Shown piece after piece: positions 62,870 through 64,000 of a stretch of DNA of 64,000 nt. The notes beneath the pieces were generated by a model. That model worked only from the letters and a program-made list of their open reading frames with translations. It had not been told where the DNA came from and searched no databases. The stretch covers positions 1,488,001-1,552,000 of the forward strand of contig NZ_OY761440.1 in assembly GCF_963664415.1 (NCBI RefSeq). The letters run 5' to 3'. How positions within the stretch are numbered: the stretch's first letter is position 1; the number at the start of each line of letters is the position of its first letter. The position numbers were made by a program, and so were the translations under genes. This stretch comes from an uncultured Desulfobacter sp. (lineage in GTDB: Bacteria > Desulfobacterota > Desulfobacteria > Desulfobacterales > Desulfobacteraceae).

Positions 62870-63202
62870 TTAGACCCTTGTGAATGCTGCCGGGATAAGG
62901 TTAAGGGTCAAACGGATCAGGCAGGCTGCAGCCAGCATGGTAAGACATTGGGCAATGTTCAGCTTATAAAGGATGTATAAAATTTGATCCGGTAAAACGT
63001 TCCAATCGCCGAATGAAGAAAGGGCGGTAACCTGGGCAAAGTCAATCGCTGTAATGATCGTTTCAATAATGCTGAAGAATACATCCAGGAACAAATAAAA
63101 AATCTCTGACAGGAGGTATAAGATGCCGTCAAGAATCCAATTGAACAGATTAATGAGCATTCCCCAGAAATTGGAACAGAAATCTATTATTTTATTAATC
63201 AT
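62870..63202 (-). CDS. DUF2523-like minor coat protein (pVI-like)
   Basis: A 110-residue, very hydrophobic protein with about three membrane segments (WGMLINLFNWILDGILYLL, FYLFLDVFFSIIETIITAI, and a C-terminal helix) and a Cys in the last. It lies between the adhesin-like gene and zot with 1-base gaps, the usual place of the pVI/DUF2523 protein that joins the adsorption end of the virion. Confidence 0.75.
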   Translation of the reverse strand: MINKIIDFCSNFWGMLINLFNWILDGILYLLSEIFYLFLDVFFSIIETIITAIDFAQVTALSSFGDWNVLPDQILYILYKLNIAQCLTMLAAACLIRLTLNLIPAAFTRV

Positions 63203-63203
63203 G

Positions 63204-64000
63204 TTATCCCTTTTTCAGAACCAAGATTTTAAAACAGGCAAAGCTTGTCACTAACAAAAGAACGGACCGCAAGACCTGCCAGATATTGTCGTAATCCGAA
63301 TAATCTATGGTGGCCGTTTGTTCGCTTGAGGCCCCCCATTTGCCAATATTTACCGTTTGTATAGATGAACCTGAGCCGGAAGGACCGGAAAAAATGCCAA
63401 AAGGAAGGCTGAAAAGATCTGATCCTTTTAGCGTGGTTATAAAAAGATCGTACCTGTCTGAATACTTGGTCTTTATGGTGGTTAAGGTGTCTGTTTCGTC
63501 CAGGTCGGGGATATTATCGGTAACTGTCGTATCTATCGTTTGGCCGGAATCTATCAAATTATCTCCAACGGCCTGGCCGATTTCATCTGCGGTGGGTGTG
63601 GTTACGGAAACAACAGACCCACCGGATGACGTGGAAGAGGCTGTTCCGGTTTTGTCATTGATTTTGGCAAGGTAATCGTTTGTTATGCCCAGGTATTTTT
63701 GGATGTTTTCTAAGTTTGTATTTGTTGACGCGGTATTTTTAATGACCTTATCCAGACGATCTGAATCACCATCATTTGAATCCGGTTGTTCTGAAGGGGC
63801 TTGCTGGGTGTCCGGCTGTTTTGCTTCTGTTTGATCATCTTCAGCGTCTCTATAATCTTTGAAGGGATCGGTGGAACCGGGGATAATCGTGCCGTCATCC
63901 TGAATTTCAACAGGGTTGTTTTGTTTAGTAATGTTTAGATTATCAATGTCTAATTTTTCTAAGGATGCAGCAAGATCTTCTGCTGTTTGAAAAGTTCGAA
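63204..64000 (-). CDS. pIII-like adsorption protein, C-terminal part (cut by window edge)
   Basis: The frame is open to the right edge; at least 265 residues are visible. An Asp/Gln/Pro/Thr-rich stretch (for example QPDTQQAPSEQPDSNDGDSD) and a Ser/Gly-rich linker (TASSTSSGGSVVSVTT) precede a folded region and a C-terminal membrane helix (VLRSVLLLVTSFACFKILVL) with final KKG. This linker-domain-anchor order is typical of the phage tip protein that binds the host pilus. The receptor-binding N-terminus is outside the window. Confidence 0.72.
   Translation of the reverse strand, partial: RTFQTAEDLAASLEKLDIDNLNITKQNNPVEIQDDGTIIPGSTDPFKDYRDAEDDQTEAKQPDTQQAPSEQPDSNDGDSDRLDKVIKNTASTNTNLENIQKYLGITNDYLAKINDKTGTASSTSSGGSVVSVTTPTADEIGQAVGDNLIDSGQTIDTTVTDNIPDLDETDTLTTIKTKYSDRYDLFITTLKGSDLFSLPFGIFSGPSGSGSSIQTVNIGKWGASSEQTATIDYSDYDNIWQVLRSVLLLVTSFACFKILVLKKG

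Larger units (their letters stand above)
57009..64000. mobile_element. Filamentous (inovirus-like) prophage, cut by window edge
   Basis: Everything from the tRNA-Pro 3' end to the right window edge reads on the minus strand as a filamentous-phage genome: adhesin-like protein, DUF2523/pVI-like, Zot/pI, secretin/pIV, two pVIII-like coat proteins, small membrane proteins, TraX, excisionase and integrase. Replication genes and the far attachment site must lie beyond 64000. Size in the window is 7 kb. Integrase-based insertion at a tRNA, rather than use of host XerCD at dif, is one of the known inovirus lifestyles. Confidence 0.85.

Overview
This window reads like a chromosomal segment from an anaerobic Desulfobacterota bacterium, most like Desulfobacteraceae. 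The inference rests on overall gene style, sigma-54 promoters, dispersed palindromic repeats, a YcaO-TPR fusion and a CoA-transferase/GNAT fusion; no single marker fixes the genus. Housekeeping loci (uvrA, ftsH, tilS, folP, coaX, mutY, pepA, leuB, rho, tig-clpP-clpX-lon, three tRNAs) are interspersed with mobile and decayed DNA. Both ends are cut: IS21 istA on the left and a filamentous-phage adhesin-like gene on the right.

Region by region. (1) 1-4.6 kb: IS21 istA/istB, an IS66 transposase, small orphan genes and a 140-bp palindrome. (2) 4.7-6.6 kb: a decayed TonB-dependent receptor on the minus strand that still has its ribosome-binding site and leader hairpin. (3) 7.2-17.45 kb: one tightly packed plus-strand operon of ABC transporter (binding protein, permease, ATPase), NikR-like regulator, two DUF1989 proteins, a urea/guanidine carboxylase and allophanate hydrolase. 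Together these should import a small nitrogen compound, most likely guanidine, and convert it to ammonia and CO2 through carboxylation, deimination and allophanate hydrolysis. The regulator lacks all four nickel ligands of true NikR. (4) 17.45-23.2 kb: a gene graveyard holding a broken DUF4338-IS701 transposase, a group II intron reverse transcriptase fragment, a GNAT fragment, an intact DDE transposase, and a GC-rich enolase-superfamily pseudogene flanked by integron-like core sites.

(5) 23.8-32.1 kb: a chemoreceptor, a radical SAM protein, uvrA, then a long intergenic region with two textbook sigma-54 promoters, one feeding a candidate small RNA and one a hyaluronan-synthase-like glycosyltransferase. 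(6) 32.4-47.5 kb: minus-strand genes including tilS-ftsH-folP-ybbR-coaX, an oxidoreductase/CoA-transferase/YcaO cluster, mutY and pepA. (7) 47.8-56.6 kb: leuB, tRNA-Asp, tRNA-Val, a short Rho, and the proteostasis run tig-clpP-clpX-lon. Four intergenic palindromes (32.2, 36.6, 44.7 and 53.1 kb) share an asymmetric arm design and look like one repeat superfamily.

(8) 56.9-64 kb: a tRNA-Pro followed by an integrated filamentous (inovirus-like) prophage. From its integrase end it carries integrase, excisionase, a TraX-family membrane protein, several tiny membrane proteins, two pVIII-like coat proteins, a secretin, a Zot/pI ATPase, a DUF2523/pVI-like protein and the C-terminal part of a pIII-like adhesin. 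TraX, the tandem coat genes, and coat genes placed after the secretin make this the most novel-looking system in the window. All assignments come from reading the sequence by eye; no database search was run.
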